From an uncultured Bacilli bacterium (lineage in GTDB: Bacteria; Bacillota_I; Bacilli_A; RF39; UBA660): a stretch of DNA of 52,857 bases. Both the position numbers and the translations under genes were made by a program. The notes under the pieces are model-generated. The model ran no database searches. It was not told the origin of the DNA and worked only from the letters and a program-made list of their open reading frames with translations. The stretch is taken from contig CAKOXI010000008.1 of assembly GCA_934130045.1 (NCBI GenBank), forward strand, positions 1 to 52,857, given 5' to 3'. Every line of letters begins with the position of its first letter. Position 1 is the first letter of the stretch. Of this stretch, positions 27,868 through 36,461 are shown one piece after another.

Positions 27868-27908
27868 AAAAAAATCAGAAATTTTTTTCATAATCCCTGA
27901 TTTTTTTG
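27868..27908. terminator. intrinsic terminator, leftward for the aminopeptidase gene (works both ways)
   Basis: AAAAAATCAG / CTGATTTTTTT arms around an 18-base loop. Directly downstream (leftward) of the aminopeptidase. The remaining bases of the 27675-27991 gap hold a short broken frame (MKKISDFF then, after one missing A, GISIPISNIARSLDE and more), not assigned. Confidence 0.7.
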
Positions 27909-27991
27909 TGTCAGTTTTTTATTTTTACCGAAACACAAATATTAACAAAATTATTTTTCAACATTTTCAAAAATCTATAAAATATAAATTT

Positions 27992-29206
27992 CTAATGACT
28001 TATAAAATTACCGTTTTTAAATATTAATTGTTTACCATTTTTGGTTTCTGCTTCTATTTTTAAATCACTTGTACCTATCATAAAATCAACATGATTAGAA
28101 GATGAATTTATACCAAGTTCTAATAATTCTTCACGACTTAAACTTGCACCATTTGGTATTGTAGTTGGAAAACCATCACCAAGCGCTAAATGACAAGATG
28201 CATTTTCATCAAATAATGTTGTACCGAATACTAAACCAGTATTTGAAATTGGTGAATCAAAGTTTACTAATGCTACTTCTCCTAAATAACAAGAATTATC
28301 ATCACTTTCAATAATACTTTTTAAAAGTTCACGACCTTTTTCTGCATTAAAATCAATTACTTTACCATCCTTAAATTTAAGATAGAAATTTTCGATTAGT
28401 CCACCACCATAATAAAGTGGTTTAGAAGATACTACAATTCCTTCTGTTTTTTTATAATTTGGTGATGCAAAAATTTCATAACTTGGCATATTAACAATCA
28501 TTTCATTTTTTAAATCATCTGTAAGTCCTGACCAAGAATATTCTTTTGGCATTTCTATTTTTAAATCAGTTCCTATTTCATTTGTGTAGTGTAAACTCTT
28601 AATTTTTAAAGAATTTAACCAATCAATATCACCTTTTGATTTTAACATAAAGTCATTCCAACTTTTAATAGGATCTTCTCTATCAACCATACACATTTTA
28701 CAAATAACCAAGAATAATTCTTTATATGAGTCTTCACTATTTGGAAAAATCTTATCTGCCCATATTTTATTTGGTATAGCAGCAATACACCAAGGAATTT
28801 GATAAGTTGTTTCTAAGTGTCTAAATAATGGTCTGGTTTTTCTATTTATCGATTTTGCTAGCCCTAATTTTTTTGAATCAACTCCATCCATTACCCCTGG
28901 AAATTCTGTTTCAAGCATTAAAAAATTGGCTTTTTTCTCTGCATATTTATCCCAAATACTTTTATCATAATATGGATCATTTTCTATTTCATCTAAACTT
29001 GAATTCATTAATTTATTTTTAAGATAAAAAATATCACTGCAATCTTCATATATATCATTATAACCTAATTCTTTAGCTCTTGAAACTAATTTTTTTACGA
29101 AATCATCACAAGTTTTATCATAACTTATGAATAAAGATGTACTCTTTTTTAAATTTAAACATCTTTTTAATAATAAATCAATATACTTATTTTCTAATTC
29201 TAACAT
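27992..29206 (-). CDS. aminopeptidase, M29 family (AmpS/PepS)
   Basis: 404 residues, family-normal length. Motifs of the M29 metallopeptidases: FPGVMDG, LHYTNEIGTDLKI, NMPSYEIFASPNYKKTEG, GGGLIENFYLKFKDGK, and the C-terminal metal-site region CHLALGDGFPTT ... NHVDFMIGTSDL. These cytoplasmic dizinc or dicobalt enzymes remove N-terminal residues from peptides. Ribosome site GAGGGTG. Single gene, divergent from the dCMP deaminase. Confidence 0.92.
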   Translation of the reverse strand: MLELENKYIDLLLKRCLNLKKSTSLFISYDKTCDDFVKKLVSRAKELGYNDIYEDCSDIFYLKNKLMNSSLDEIENDPYYDKSIWDKYAEKKANFLMLETEFPGVMDGVDSKKLGLAKSINRKTRPLFRHLETTYQIPWCIAAIPNKIWADKIFPNSEDSYKELFLVICKMCMVDREDPIKSWNDFMLKSKGDIDWLNSLKIKSLHYTNEIGTDLKIEMPKEYSWSGLTDDLKNEMIVNMPSYEIFASPNYKKTEGIVVSSKPLYYGGGLIENFYLKFKDGKVIDFNAEKGRELLKSIIESDDNSCYLGEVALVNFDSPISNTGLVFGTTLFDENASCHLALGDGFPTTIPNGASLSREELLELGINSSSNHVDFMIGTSDLKIEAETKNGKQLIFKNGNFISH

Positions 29207-29261
29207 ATTATCACCCTCATTATTATAATATCAAATAAATCAAAAATTATCAAAAAAATAT

Positions 29262-29269
29262 GTTATAAT
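29262..29269 (+). promoter_or_regulatory. extended -10 promoter for dCMP deaminase
   Basis: TG-T-TATAAT (TATAAT at 29264-29269) lies 17 bases before the ATG. The -35 region is weak. The very short leader contains the GAGGTG ribosome site. Confidence 0.6.
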
Positions 29270-29285
29270 TTTTGTGAGGTGTTTT

Positions 29286-29777
29286 ATGAAAAGAGAAAAT
29301 TATTTAACTTGGGACGAATATTTTATGAATGTTGCTAAATTATCAGCAATGAGAAGTAAAGATCCTAATACTCAAGTAGGTGCTTGTATAGTTGATAATA
29401 CTAATCATATTTTATCAATTGGATATAACGGAACTCCTAATGGCTTTAATGATGACAATTTTCCTTGGGATAGAGTTGGCAATCCACTAGAAACTAAATA
29501 TTTGTATGTTTGTCATGCTGAATTAAACGCTATTTTAAATTTTCCAGGTGAAAGAAAGAATTTACACGGTTCTAAACTATATGTAAGCTTATTTCCTTGC
29601 AATGAGTGTGCAAAAGCAATTATTCAATCAGGAATAAAAGAAATTGTATATGAGGAAGATAAATATAAGGATACAGATGGTGTTATCGCATCAAAAAGAA
29701 TGTTTGATGAATGTGGCGTTATTTATAGACAAATAAGTTTGGATAAAGAAATATCTTTTAAAGTTAAAGTAAAATAA
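29286..29777 (+). CDS. comEB: deoxycytidylate (dCMP) deaminase
   Basis: 163 residues from MKRENYLTWDEYFM, with GAGGTG 5 bases upstream. Zinc and catalytic motifs: CHAELNAILN (His ligand and proton-shuttle Glu) and PCNECAKAI (two Cys ligands). RSKDPNTQVGACIVD is typical of the ComEB/dCMP deaminase family. It converts dCMP to dUMP for thymidylate synthesis. In Bacillus it lies in the comE operon but here it stands alone. Confidence 0.94.
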   Translation: MKRENYLTWDEYFMNVAKLSAMRSKDPNTQVGACIVDNTNHILSIGYNGTPNGFNDDNFPWDRVGNPLETKYLYVCHAELNAILNFPGERKNLHGSKLYVSLFPCNECAKAIIQSGIKEIVYEEDKYKDTDGVIASKRMFDECGVIYRQISLDKEISFKVKVK

Positions 29778-29798
29778 GAAGCGATTGCTTCTTATTTT
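29773..29798. terminator. bidirectional intrinsic terminator
   Basis: Perfect 11-bp stem AAATAAGAAGC / GCTTCTTATTT with loop GATT between two convergent genes, overlapping both stop codons. Confidence 0.9.
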
Positions 29799-30648
29799 AA
29801 TGTTTAAATATTTTTTTAAATATAGCAATAATACTAACTACTATACTGCTTCCTAAAACAATTTTAATAATACTATTAATTAAATCCAATTTTGTTACTC
29901 TTATTGTATATTCTAAACTGCTACCATCTTCAGCAGTAACAATAATTTTAACATCATTTTTACCAACAACAAAATTCTCATTATCTAAAATATCTACACT
30001 AGCATTTTTATCTTCTAATATATAATCAATATTTAGAGATTTAACATCATTTTTTACCTCAATGTTATATTTATAATTATCAAAATTAATTTCTTCACCA
30101 TCTATTTTTATTACTATATTTTTATTATCACTCAAGCTTTTTTCACGAACTATGATAAGTACATATTTAGTATTACTATTGCCATTTGTAACTTTAATAT
30201 TAATAATGTTATTACCCATATTTAAATTTGTTATATTTTCGTATTCAACTTTAGCAGATTCACTATTAGCTTTAACTTCTAAATTAGCAACATCACTTGT
30301 AGTAGTATATTCCATAGTATCACTTATATTTATACTATCTCCATTTATTTTAATTTCTTTTAAACTGCTATCACTAATCAAATCATCATCTTTATTATCA
30401 GTATTATCATCTTTATTATCATCTTGTTTTATAGGACAAGGATCAGTGTAAATTGCTTCTCCACTTGCAACATAACTTCCATTTTCGCTTTTTATAGCAA
30501 TATGATAATGATTATCACTACCATGAGTTCCATAAAGAGTTCCCTCACATTCTTTTATAGAATCTTTTTTTAATGATCCAGAAGTTGCTAAGACATTTAT
30601 AGGTAACAAAATAAACATAAAACTTACTAAAAAAATTATTCTTTTCAT
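29797..30648 (-). CDS. surface protein with YHYH-like motif and cadherin-like beta-sandwich domains
   Basis: 283 residues. Signal peptide MKRIIFLVSFMFILLPINVLA. Residues about 33-70 contain CEGTLYGTHGSDNHYHIA and a second Cys (DPCPI), resembling YHYH metal-binding modules. An Asp/Asn-rich linker (residues 74-92) precedes two cadherin-like (PF12733-type) beta-sandwich repeats, each ending in the YVLIIVRE or YTIRVTK strand. A C-terminal membrane helix (IVLGSSIVVSIIAIFKKIFKH) anchors it. Likely displayed on the cell surface; ligand unknown. Confidence 0.78.
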   Translation of the reverse strand: MKRIIFLVSFMFILLPINVLATSGSLKKDSIKECEGTLYGTHGSDNHYHIAIKSENGSYVASGEAIYTDPCPIKQDDNKDDNTDNKDDDLISDSSLKEIKINGDSINISDTMEYTTTSDVANLEVKANSESAKVEYENITNLNMGNNIINIKVTNGNSNTKYVLIIVREKSLSDNKNIVIKIDGEEINFDNYKYNIEVKNDVKSLNIDYILEDKNASVDILDNENFVVGKNDVKIIVTAEDGSSLEYTIRVTKLDLINSIIKIVLGSSIVVSIIAIFKKIFKH

Positions 30649-30656
30649 ACAACCAC

Positions 30657-31142
30657 CTATTTATTTTTTAAAAATTTTTTTAACTTTTCAAAATCATCTT
30701 TATTAATAAAATTATTTTTTTCAAAAGTTATTACTTCTCTTAATTTAAAAGAAGTAAATTTTACATAATTTTTCTTTATAAAAATTCTCTTTACCACATT
30801 TAAATCAATAATATAGTTACTATTTTTTTCTATTAGTTTGTTTTTTTCTATTTTATAATTATAAAGTTTATACATATTATTCTTTTTAAATAAATGTGTC
30901 ATTATTAAAGAGTATATAATACTTATTAAAAACATAATAGTAAAAATAATTGCTAAATAAATAATATATGTAATTAATACTAATTTAGTATTATATGGAA
31001 AATTATATAGAAAAGCTTCTAAATTAATTCCAAAATAACAAAATGTAAAAATAAATAGAAAAAAAGAAATTGTTTTAAGTTGATTTTTTAATAAACTTTT
31101 AAAATGACTTTTTTTAGTTATCTCATATTGAAACTCAATCAT
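30657..31142 (-). CDS. YcxB-like membrane protein
   Basis: 161 residues from MIEFQYEITKKSHF. This ATG overlaps the miaB stop (ATGATTGA), implying translational coupling, whereas a start within miaB lacks a ribosome site. Two membrane helices near 25-75, then a C-terminal YcxB-type domain (YKIEKNKLIEKNSN... FKLREVITFEKNNF) that resembles a small PH-like fold. Function unknown. Confidence 0.75.
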   Translation of the reverse strand: MIEFQYEITKKSHFKSLLKNQLKTISFFLFIFTFCYFGINLEAFLYNFPYNTKLVLITYIIYLAIIFTIMFLISIIYSLIMTHLFKKNNMYKLYNYKIEKNKLIEKNSNYIIDLNVVKRIFIKKNYVKFTSFKLREVITFEKNNFINKDDFEKLKKFLKNK

Positions 31143-32559
31143 TAACAATTTCTCCATCCATACTCCATGTCTTAATTTCATTTATTTTAACGTTAACTAT
31201 TTTTCCAATATTTTCACAATTACCATCAACATTAACTAATTTCATAGTATCTGTATAACCCATTAATTTAGTACTATCTTTTTCACTATATCCCTCAATT
31301 AAAACAGGAACTATTTTATTCAAATATTTATCATTTGCTTCTTTAGAATATTTATTTATTAAAGTATTTAATCTTTGTAATCTATCGTTTTTTTCATCTA
31401 AAGTAACATCATCAGACATTTTTGCTGCAGGTGTTCCAACTCTTGGCGAAAATATAAATGTATATGCTGAATCAAATTTACATTCATTAACTACTTCTAA
31501 AGTTTCCTCAAAGTCTTTTTCTGTTTCACCTGGAAATCCAACAATAATATCTGTTGTAATAGAACTATAAGGTAATGCTTCTTTCATTTTTCTATACAAT
31601 TCTAAATATGATTCTTTAGTATATCTTCTACCCATTAATTTTAAAATTTTGCTTGAACCTGATTGTAGGGGTAGATGTATATAAGGCATAATATTAGGAT
31701 ATTTTTTTATTGTTTCAATCATATTATCTGTAAAATCCCATGGATGACTTGTAACAAACCTAACTCTCTCAATACCAGTTTTTGCAACATCTTCTAATAA
31801 ATTTTCCATTTTATAGTTAATATCTAAATCTTTTCCATAAGCATTAACATTTTGTCCTAGTAAAGTAACTTCTTTATAACCATCTTTAACTAATTCTTTT
31901 ACTTCTTCTAGTATATGTTCTGGATGTCTACTTCTTTGTTTACCTCTAGTATATGGAACAATACAATAAGTACAAAATTTATCACAACCATACATAATAT
32001 TTACCCAAGCTTTATATTTACTATCTCTTTTAACTGGAATATTTTCAACAATATCCCCTTCACAACTTAAAACTTCTACCTCAATTTTTTTCTTATTTAA
32101 AGATTTTGCTAAAATTTGAGGTAAATTATAAATATTATGTGTACCAAATACAATATCTAACCAATTGTGTTTTGCTAAAATCTCATCTACTACAACTTCT
32201 TCCTGTGCCATACAGCCACATAATCCAACAATAATATTTGGTTTTCTTTCTTTTAAATTTTTAATTCTTCCTATCATGCCAAATACCTTGTTATGAGCAT
32301 TTTCTCTAATTGCGCAAGTGTTAAGTAAAATTAAATCTGCATCTTCCATTGAATCAATTTCTTCAAAATTCATATCTTCTAATATTGCCTTAATATTTTC
32401 AGTATCATGTTCATTCATTTGACAACCATAAGTCTTAATAAAATATTTTTTACCACTACCGATATTTTTTAAATCATTTGAAGTAATATAATCAATAGTT
32501 TTTGTTAAAGCTTCCTTATTACTTCTTTTTTTTGCTTCTAATAAACTAGGTAAATTCAT
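31135..32559 (-). CDS. miaB: tRNA-2-methylthio-N6-dimethylallyladenosine synthase
   Basis: 474 residues from MNLPSLLEAKKRSNKEAL, whose wording matches the Bacillus N-terminus; GGAAAG lies upstream. Three domains: UPF0004 (KTYGCQMNEHDTE, CAIRENA, GLCGCMAQ: three Cys for the auxiliary cluster), radical SAM (GCDKFCTYCIVPYTRG, CxxxCxxC), and C-terminal TRAM (VLIEGYSEKDSTKLMGYTD). It methylthiolates A37 of tRNAs reading UNN codons. Normally followed by mutS/mutL; here it is followed by a YcxB-like gene. Confidence 0.96.
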   Translation of the reverse strand: MNLPSLLEAKKRSNKEALTKTIDYITSNDLKNIGSGKKYFIKTYGCQMNEHDTENIKAILEDMNFEEIDSMEDADLILLNTCAIRENAHNKVFGMIGRIKNLKERKPNIIVGLCGCMAQEEVVVDEILAKHNWLDIVFGTHNIYNLPQILAKSLNKKKIEVEVLSCEGDIVENIPVKRDSKYKAWVNIMYGCDKFCTYCIVPYTRGKQRSRHPEHILEEVKELVKDGYKEVTLLGQNVNAYGKDLDINYKMENLLEDVAKTGIERVRFVTSHPWDFTDNMIETIKKYPNIMPYIHLPLQSGSSKILKLMGRRYTKESYLELYRKMKEALPYSSITTDIIVGFPGETEKDFEETLEVVNECKFDSAYTFIFSPRVGTPAAKMSDDVTLDEKNDRLQRLNTLINKYSKEANDKYLNKIVPVLIEGYSEKDSTKLMGYTDTMKLVNVDGNCENIGKIVNVKINEIKTWSMDGEIVND

Positions 32560-32649
32560 AACATCACAACTTTCCAAAACAAATAATATCATAAATAAAA
32601 GAATATGTAAAGCACTAAAAAAATTAAAAAAATTAGATAAAATAACAAT

Positions 32650-33291
32650 CTAATCCTTTAATTCTTTTCTTATTCTTTTATAATCTGTACAGTATTTAGA
32701 AACTGTTTCCCAAAATAATTTAGAGTGATTAAAATGAACAAAATGTGATAATTCATGAATAATTACATAATCAAGTTTTTCAATATCATATTCAATTAAT
32801 TTTGAATTTAATGTAACAGTAGTACTCCTCCTATTACATACACCCCATCTTGTTTTCATTAATCTTATTTTTAATTTAGGATATGGTATTTTTTCTTTAA
32901 AAAGATAATAATTATAATCTAATCTTTTTAAAAATAAATCCTTAATTTGACTTAATAACCATTTATTTAACATTGCATCATCCCTAGAATAAATATAATG
33001 TTTCTGATAATCTATCATTACACTAGATATATTAGAATTATATTCAACATTATATTCATTACCAAGTAATAAAAATTTTTCACACCTTTCCCTTTTAGTA
33101 TCTACTTTTTTTAATGCCTTTCTTAAAAAATCTTTATTTTTATCCAATAAATCATAAATATATTTTTTCGTTACAAAATAATTAGTTGTAATATAAATTG
33201 TTTTATTATCTTTTACCCTTATATAAGTATTTTTATTATTTTTCTTTACAACAAAAACTTCATATTCTTTATTATCAAGTATATATTTCAA
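32650..33291 (-). CDS. YgjP/DUF45-type zinc metallopeptidase
   Basis: 213 residues. The active-site signature VIIHELSHFVHFNHSKLFW (HExxH plus a third His) near 170-188 and the preceding MKTRWGVCNRRSTTVTLN block identify the YgjP/WLM-related family. The N-terminal part is beta-rich. Cytoplasmic, probable peptidase or DNA-repair-associated function; substrate unknown. Last gene on its strand before the unknown 171-residue gene's end, 8 bases apart, so the two are probably co-transcribed. Confidence 0.88.
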   Translation of the reverse strand: MKYILDNKEYEVFVVKKNNKNTYIRVKDNKTIYITTNYFVTKKYIYDLLDKNKDFLRKALKKVDTKRERCEKFLLLGNEYNVEYNSNISSVMIDYQKHYIYSRDDAMLNKWLLSQIKDLFLKRLDYNYYLFKEKIPYPKLKIRLMKTRWGVCNRRSTTVTLNSKLIEYDIEKLDYVIIHELSHFVHFNHSKLFWETVSKYCTDYKRIRKELKD

Positions 33292-33299
33292 AATAACAC

Positions 33300-33815
33300 C
33301 TACATATTTATAGCTTTTTTTAATACTTTAGAATCTTCATTTATTAAATTTTCATAATATTCTAAGTCATGAAAAGCCTCTAAATCATTACCTATAGAAC
33401 TAAAAATTTTAGTTAATGGATCAATAGCAATACTTTTTAATTTAGTATTCAATTGACTTTGTATATTTCTCTCATAAGAAAAAAGTAAATCATATCCATC
33501 CTTAGAAAATTTAACATCATCAAATAAATTTTTATTATTAGCCTGATTTATTAAACTCCATACAAATAATAATAAGCTATTAGAAAGTCTATATGTTATA
33601 TTCTGTTTAATAAAAAGAATTAAATCACTATACTTTTCTTCCAAATTTATATTTAAATCATTTTGGCCAATAAGTTCTGCTAATACAATGCTATTTGAAC
33701 TATTATCTATATTATATTTATATATAAGTAAATTATGTTCTTCATTTGTATCGATATTAGTATATTTACCAATTACAATATCATTATTATCAACATTCAA
33801 ATTTTCGTACTTCAT
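33300..33815 (-). CDS. unknown cytoplasmic protein
   Basis: 171 residues from MKYENLNVDN; the ATG follows a perfect TTGGAGG at 5 bases, and an apparent upstream start is that ribosome site itself. No signal peptide or membrane helix. Predicted alpha/beta with acidic N-terminus and a helical C-terminus (DLEAFHDLEYYENLINEDSK). No family recognised. It precedes the YgjP peptidase by 8 bases. Confidence 0.65.
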   Translation of the reverse strand: MKYENLNVDNNDIVIGKYTNIDTNEEHNLLIYKYNIDNSSNSIVLAELIGQNDLNINLEEKYSDLILFIKQNITYRLSNSLLLFVWSLINQANNKNLFDDVKFSKDGYDLLFSYERNIQSQLNTKLKSIAIDPLTKIFSSIGNDLEAFHDLEYYENLINEDSKVLKKAINM

Positions 33816-33836
33816 AAAAACCTCCAAAAAAAGATA

Positions 33837-33879
33837 AGATAAAATATATAATAAATATATATATATATATATTTTATCT
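33837..33879. repeat. AT-rich palindrome in the leader of the unknown gene
   Basis: AGATAAAATATAT and ATATATTTTATCT are perfect 13-base arms around an alternating TA run. On the leftward strand a T-rich stretch (TTATCTTTTTTT) follows directly and then the GGAGG, so it could act as an attenuator just before the gene; a cruciform or plain low-complexity origin is also possible. Confidence 0.5.
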
Positions 33880-34021
33880 CACCTACCTTCAATATAATAA
33901 TAAACTATTTTCAAAATTTTGTAAATAAATAATATTAATTTTTATAGTTAATTATTATTTATAGAAGTTTTTAATTTACTAAACTATATTATAAAAATTG
34001 TTTAATTATTTTATATTAAAA

Positions 34022-34049
34022 TAAAAAGATTTTGTTTTTACAAAATCTC
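34022..34049 (-). terminator. intrinsic terminator after rpmA
   Basis: AGATTTTG / CAAAATCT perfect stem followed by T-run on the leftward strand. Confidence 0.85.
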
Positions 34050-34340
34050 TTAAGCTTGTTCTGGATAAACACTTACTTGTTTTTTATCTTTTCCAACTCT
34101 TTCAAATTTAACATAACCGTCTACTTTAGCATAAACTGTATCATCTGAACCAATTCCTACATTCTTACCAGGATATACTTTTGTTCCACGTTGACGATAT
34201 AAAATAGATCCACCAGATACAAATTCACCGTCAGCAGCTTTTGCACCTAATCTTTTTGCAATTGAATCACGTCCGTTTTTAGTAGAACCTTGTCCTTTTT
34301 TATGGGCAAATAATTGAATGTTTAATTGCATTAAATTCAT
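34050..34340 (-). CDS. rpmA: 50S ribosomal protein L27
   Basis: 96 residues. The N-terminus MNLMQLNIQLF|AHKKGQGS carries the Firmicutes-type extension that the protease Prp removes after Phe11, exposing the Ala-His-Lys-Lys tail that reaches the peptidyl-transferase centre. The rest is canonical (GRDSIAKRLGAK, RQRGTKVYPGKNVG). The prp gene lies directly upstream, 13 bases away. Ribosome site AGGAGGTG. Confidence 0.97.
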   Translation of the reverse strand: MNLMQLNIQLFAHKKGQGSTKNGRDSIAKRLGAKAADGEFVSGGSILYRQRGTKVYPGKNVGIGSDDTVYAKVDGYVKFERVGKDKKQVSVYPEQA

Positions 34341-34353
34341 GATACACCTCCTC

Positions 34354-34656
34354 TTACTTAATTTTTATATATTTTTTATATTCTGTTTCTAATTCTTTAA
34401 ATAAATCTAACATATTCACAATCAATGTATCAACATATTCATTATGAATCTTAATAGTTATTTTTAAATAACCATCTTTTTCCTCATAAGTAATTGCATT
34501 CTTATAAAGTCTTATAATAGCATTAATAGTAGTTATAGAAATACTACTTACACTAGCACAAACTATATCCTTGCCAGATTCTTCGTAACCAGAATGTCCT
34601 TCAATAATAATTTCATCAATATTATTATTTAAATAATTTACCTTAATTTTAATCAT
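34354..34656 (-). CDS. prp: ribosomal-processing cysteine protease Prp
   Basis: 100 residues. Catalytic dyad His21 (EGHSGYEESGKD) and Cys33 (DIVCASVSSIS), spaced as in YsxB/Prp. It cleaves the N-terminal extension of L27. Sandwiched between rplU and rpmA as in Bacillus and Staphylococcus; spacing to rplU is only 2 bases. Confidence 0.95.
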   Translation of the reverse strand: MIKIKVNYLNNNIDEIIIEGHSGYEESGKDIVCASVSSISITTINAIIRLYKNAITYEEKDGYLKITIKIHNEYVDTLIVNMLDLFKELETEYKKYIKIK

Positions 34657-34658
34657 TT

Positions 34659-34958
34659 TTATTTACACTCAATTTTTTTAATAACAACCTTAGTATATGG
34701 TTGACGGTGTCCTTGAGTTCTATGATAATTTTTCTTTTGGTTGTATTTATATACTTTGATTTTTTTGTTTTTACCATGTTTTTCAACTTCAGCTGTTACT
34801 GTAGCATCTAAATATGGAGTACCAACTTTGTCATCAACCATTAAAACCTTATCAAATTTTACAGTTTTTCCAGCTTCAACATCTAATTTTTCAATGTATA
34901 AAACTGTTCCATTTTCTACTGTATATTGTTTTCCACCAGTTTCTATTACTGCTTTCAT
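34659..34958 (-). CDS. rplU: 50S ribosomal protein L21
   Basis: 99 residues: MKAVIETGGKQYTV, KVLMVDD, VYKYNQKKNYHRTQGHRQPYTKV. Full length. First gene of rplU-prp-rpmA, preceded by an L21 leader and a consensus promoter. Ribosome site AAGGAGG. Confidence 0.97.
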   Translation of the reverse strand: MKAVIETGGKQYTVENGTVLYIEKLDVEAGKTVKFDKVLMVDDKVGTPYLDATVTAEVEKHGKNKKIKVYKYNQKKNYHRTQGHRQPYTKVVIKKIECK

Positions 34959-34975
34959 TCTTAACCTCCTTTATT

Positions 34976-35060
34976 ATTATATCTAAGACTCGCCATTAAG
35001 GTAACTTGCGTTTTTTAACCTTTTCTGTGCGGTTGTAGAGAGAGGCTCTACACAATAGTA
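34976..35060 (-). promoter_or_regulatory. L21 ribosomal protein leader
   Basis: The transcript upstream of rplU contains a strong hairpin (TGTAGAGCC / GGCTCTACA-like, TAGAGCC tctc... ), the CAACCGCACAGAAAAGGTTAAAAAACGCAAGTTACC core split by loops, and AATGGCGAGTCTTAGA before the ribosome site. Conserved blocks and location match the Firmicutes L21 leader, thought to mediate autogenous control. The exact fold was not computed. Confidence 0.75.
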
Positions 35061-35061
35061 A

Positions 35062-35090
35062 ATTTTAGCATACTTTACTCTTGATGTCAA
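35062..35090 (-). promoter_or_regulatory. promoter of rplU-prp-rpmA
   Basis: TTGACA (35085-35090) and TAAAAT (35062-35067) with 17-base spacer, overlapping the 3' end of the spoIVFB-like gene. Confidence 0.85.
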
Positions 35091-35820
35091 ATTTTTTCTT
35101 CAAAATATTTTTTTCAGTAACATATTCTTGATTACAGTAAAAAATATGTTTATAATCTCTTTTCATTTTTTTAATATTTTCTGATTTAATTATCTTTAAT
35201 TTTTTAAAGTTGAAATGATATAAATATCTTTCTAATAAAAATTTATTAAATATTAACTTATGATTACATAATTCTTTCATACTCTTAAAAAAAATAATTA
35301 ATATTGAAAAAAACATAATTAAATTTATCTTATATTTTAATATATAAATTATAGAAATAATTAAAAATATATATGATATATATAAAGTTACTAAATGACT
35401 AAATTTAAACGAAAAAAATTTATTTAATATTATATTCACCAATTTAGATCCATCTAGGGGAAAAATAGGAAGAAAATTAAATACTAATAGATAATAATTA
35501 TAACTATTTAAAAGTTCATTATATCCAAAAATAAAAATAAATAAATAATAAAAGATAATTTGGTATAATGGTCCCATTATTAAAATAATAAATTCTTCAA
35601 ATATACTCTTACTTAAATATTCATCAAATATAGTTAATCCCCCTAAAGGTAAAATTAGAACTTTTTTTATTTTCCATTTAAAAATTAAAGCACCTGTAAT
35701 ATGTCCTAACTCATGAATTATTATTAGTAATGTAAATAATATAAAATGCTTAAAATAACCAGTTAATGCACATATAAAAGCCATTACCCAATAAAATAAA
35801 TGAAATTTAAATATAATCAT
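35065..35820 (-). CDS. spoIVFB: SpoIVFB-like site-2 (M50) membrane protease
   Basis: 251 residues, polytopic. Catalytic HELGHITGALIF near residue 35 and the second metal-site motif FLPIFPLDGSKLVN near 115. The order spoIVFA-spoIVFB-rplU matches B. subtilis, where SpoIVFB cleaves pro-sigma-K during sporulation. The C-terminal about 60 residues are basic and cytoplasmic, in place of a CBS domain. Synteny and motifs support the assignment; whether this organism still sporulates is not shown here. Confidence 0.85.
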   Translation of the reverse strand: MIIFKFHLFYWVMAFICALTGYFKHFILFTLLIIIHELGHITGALIFKWKIKKVLILPLGGLTIFDEYLSKSIFEEFIILIMGPLYQIIFYYLFIFIFGYNELLNSYNYYLLVFNFLPIFPLDGSKLVNIILNKFFSFKFSHLVTLYISYIFLIISIIYILKYKINLIMFFSILIIFFKSMKELCNHKLIFNKFLLERYLYHFNFKKLKIIKSENIKKMKRDYKHIFYCNQEYVTEKNILKKKFDIKSKVC

Positions 35821-36418
35821 TATAATCTAATATTTCTCCATTTTTTTTATAAACTAAATATAATTCATCACCAATAGTAGATGCGACTAAAGATCCCTTA
35901 TCAACATAATCATACAAATTAACATTAATATTTTCTACATTGGAATACCATACATTTATACCATTTACTTGTTCAATAATTAAAGTATTAGGATAATTTT
36001 CTTTATCACCAATGAAAACAACCATACCACTTTCTATTGCTGGAACTAAATAATTTTTATTAACATTTAATTTAACACCATCCAAATAGTCTTGCTTTTT
36101 ATAATATTTTAATTTTTCACTAAAAACTGGCTGTGTTTTACTTTCAATATAATCACTAAAAGGAATAGGACTACCAAATAGGTTTTGATAAAAATTATTA
36201 ATTGACGCAAATGTTATATTTGTTTCATATACATTTTCATAAAAACTATCCTTTAATTTAGGATTTTTTTTAAAAATAATTAATAATAATATAGTAGATA
36301 AAATTACAATTAATAATTTTATAATAGTATTATAAAAAAAATTACTTTCATTTTTATTAGCAATTTTACCTCTCTTTTTCTTCATTTCATTTTTTATTTT
36401 ATTTATATCATTAATCAT
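35807..36418 (-). CDS. spoIVFA: SpoIVFA-like degenerate LytM/M23 protein
   Basis: 203 residues from MINDINKIKNEM, with AGGTG before the ATG. One helix near 33-50 (IKLLIVILSTILLLIIF) then an extracytoplasmic M23-like fold (ESGMVVFIGDKENYP, LIIEQVNGINVWYSN, DYVDKGSLVAST). The zinc ligands of active M23 peptidases are absent, as in SpoIVFA, which regulates SpoIVFB. Overlaps spoIVFB by 14 bases. Confidence 0.8.
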   Translation of the reverse strand: MINDINKIKNEMKKKRGKIANKNESNFFYNTIIKLLIVILSTILLLIIFKKNPKLKDSFYENVYETNITFASINNFYQNLFGSPIPFSDYIESKTQPVFSEKLKYYKKQDYLDGVKLNVNKNYLVPAIESGMVVFIGDKENYPNTLIIEQVNGINVWYSNVENINVNLYDYVDKGSLVASTIGDELYLVYKKNGEILDYNDYI

Positions 36419-36461
36419 ATAAATCACCTAATAATATATATGAAAAATGAAGAAAAATATA

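Noticed and set aside
27840..27892. Small gene MKKISDFF... in the gap before the aminopeptidase terminator
   Set aside because: Most of its start overlaps the terminator hairpin, there is no ribosome site, and a frameshift is needed to extend it.
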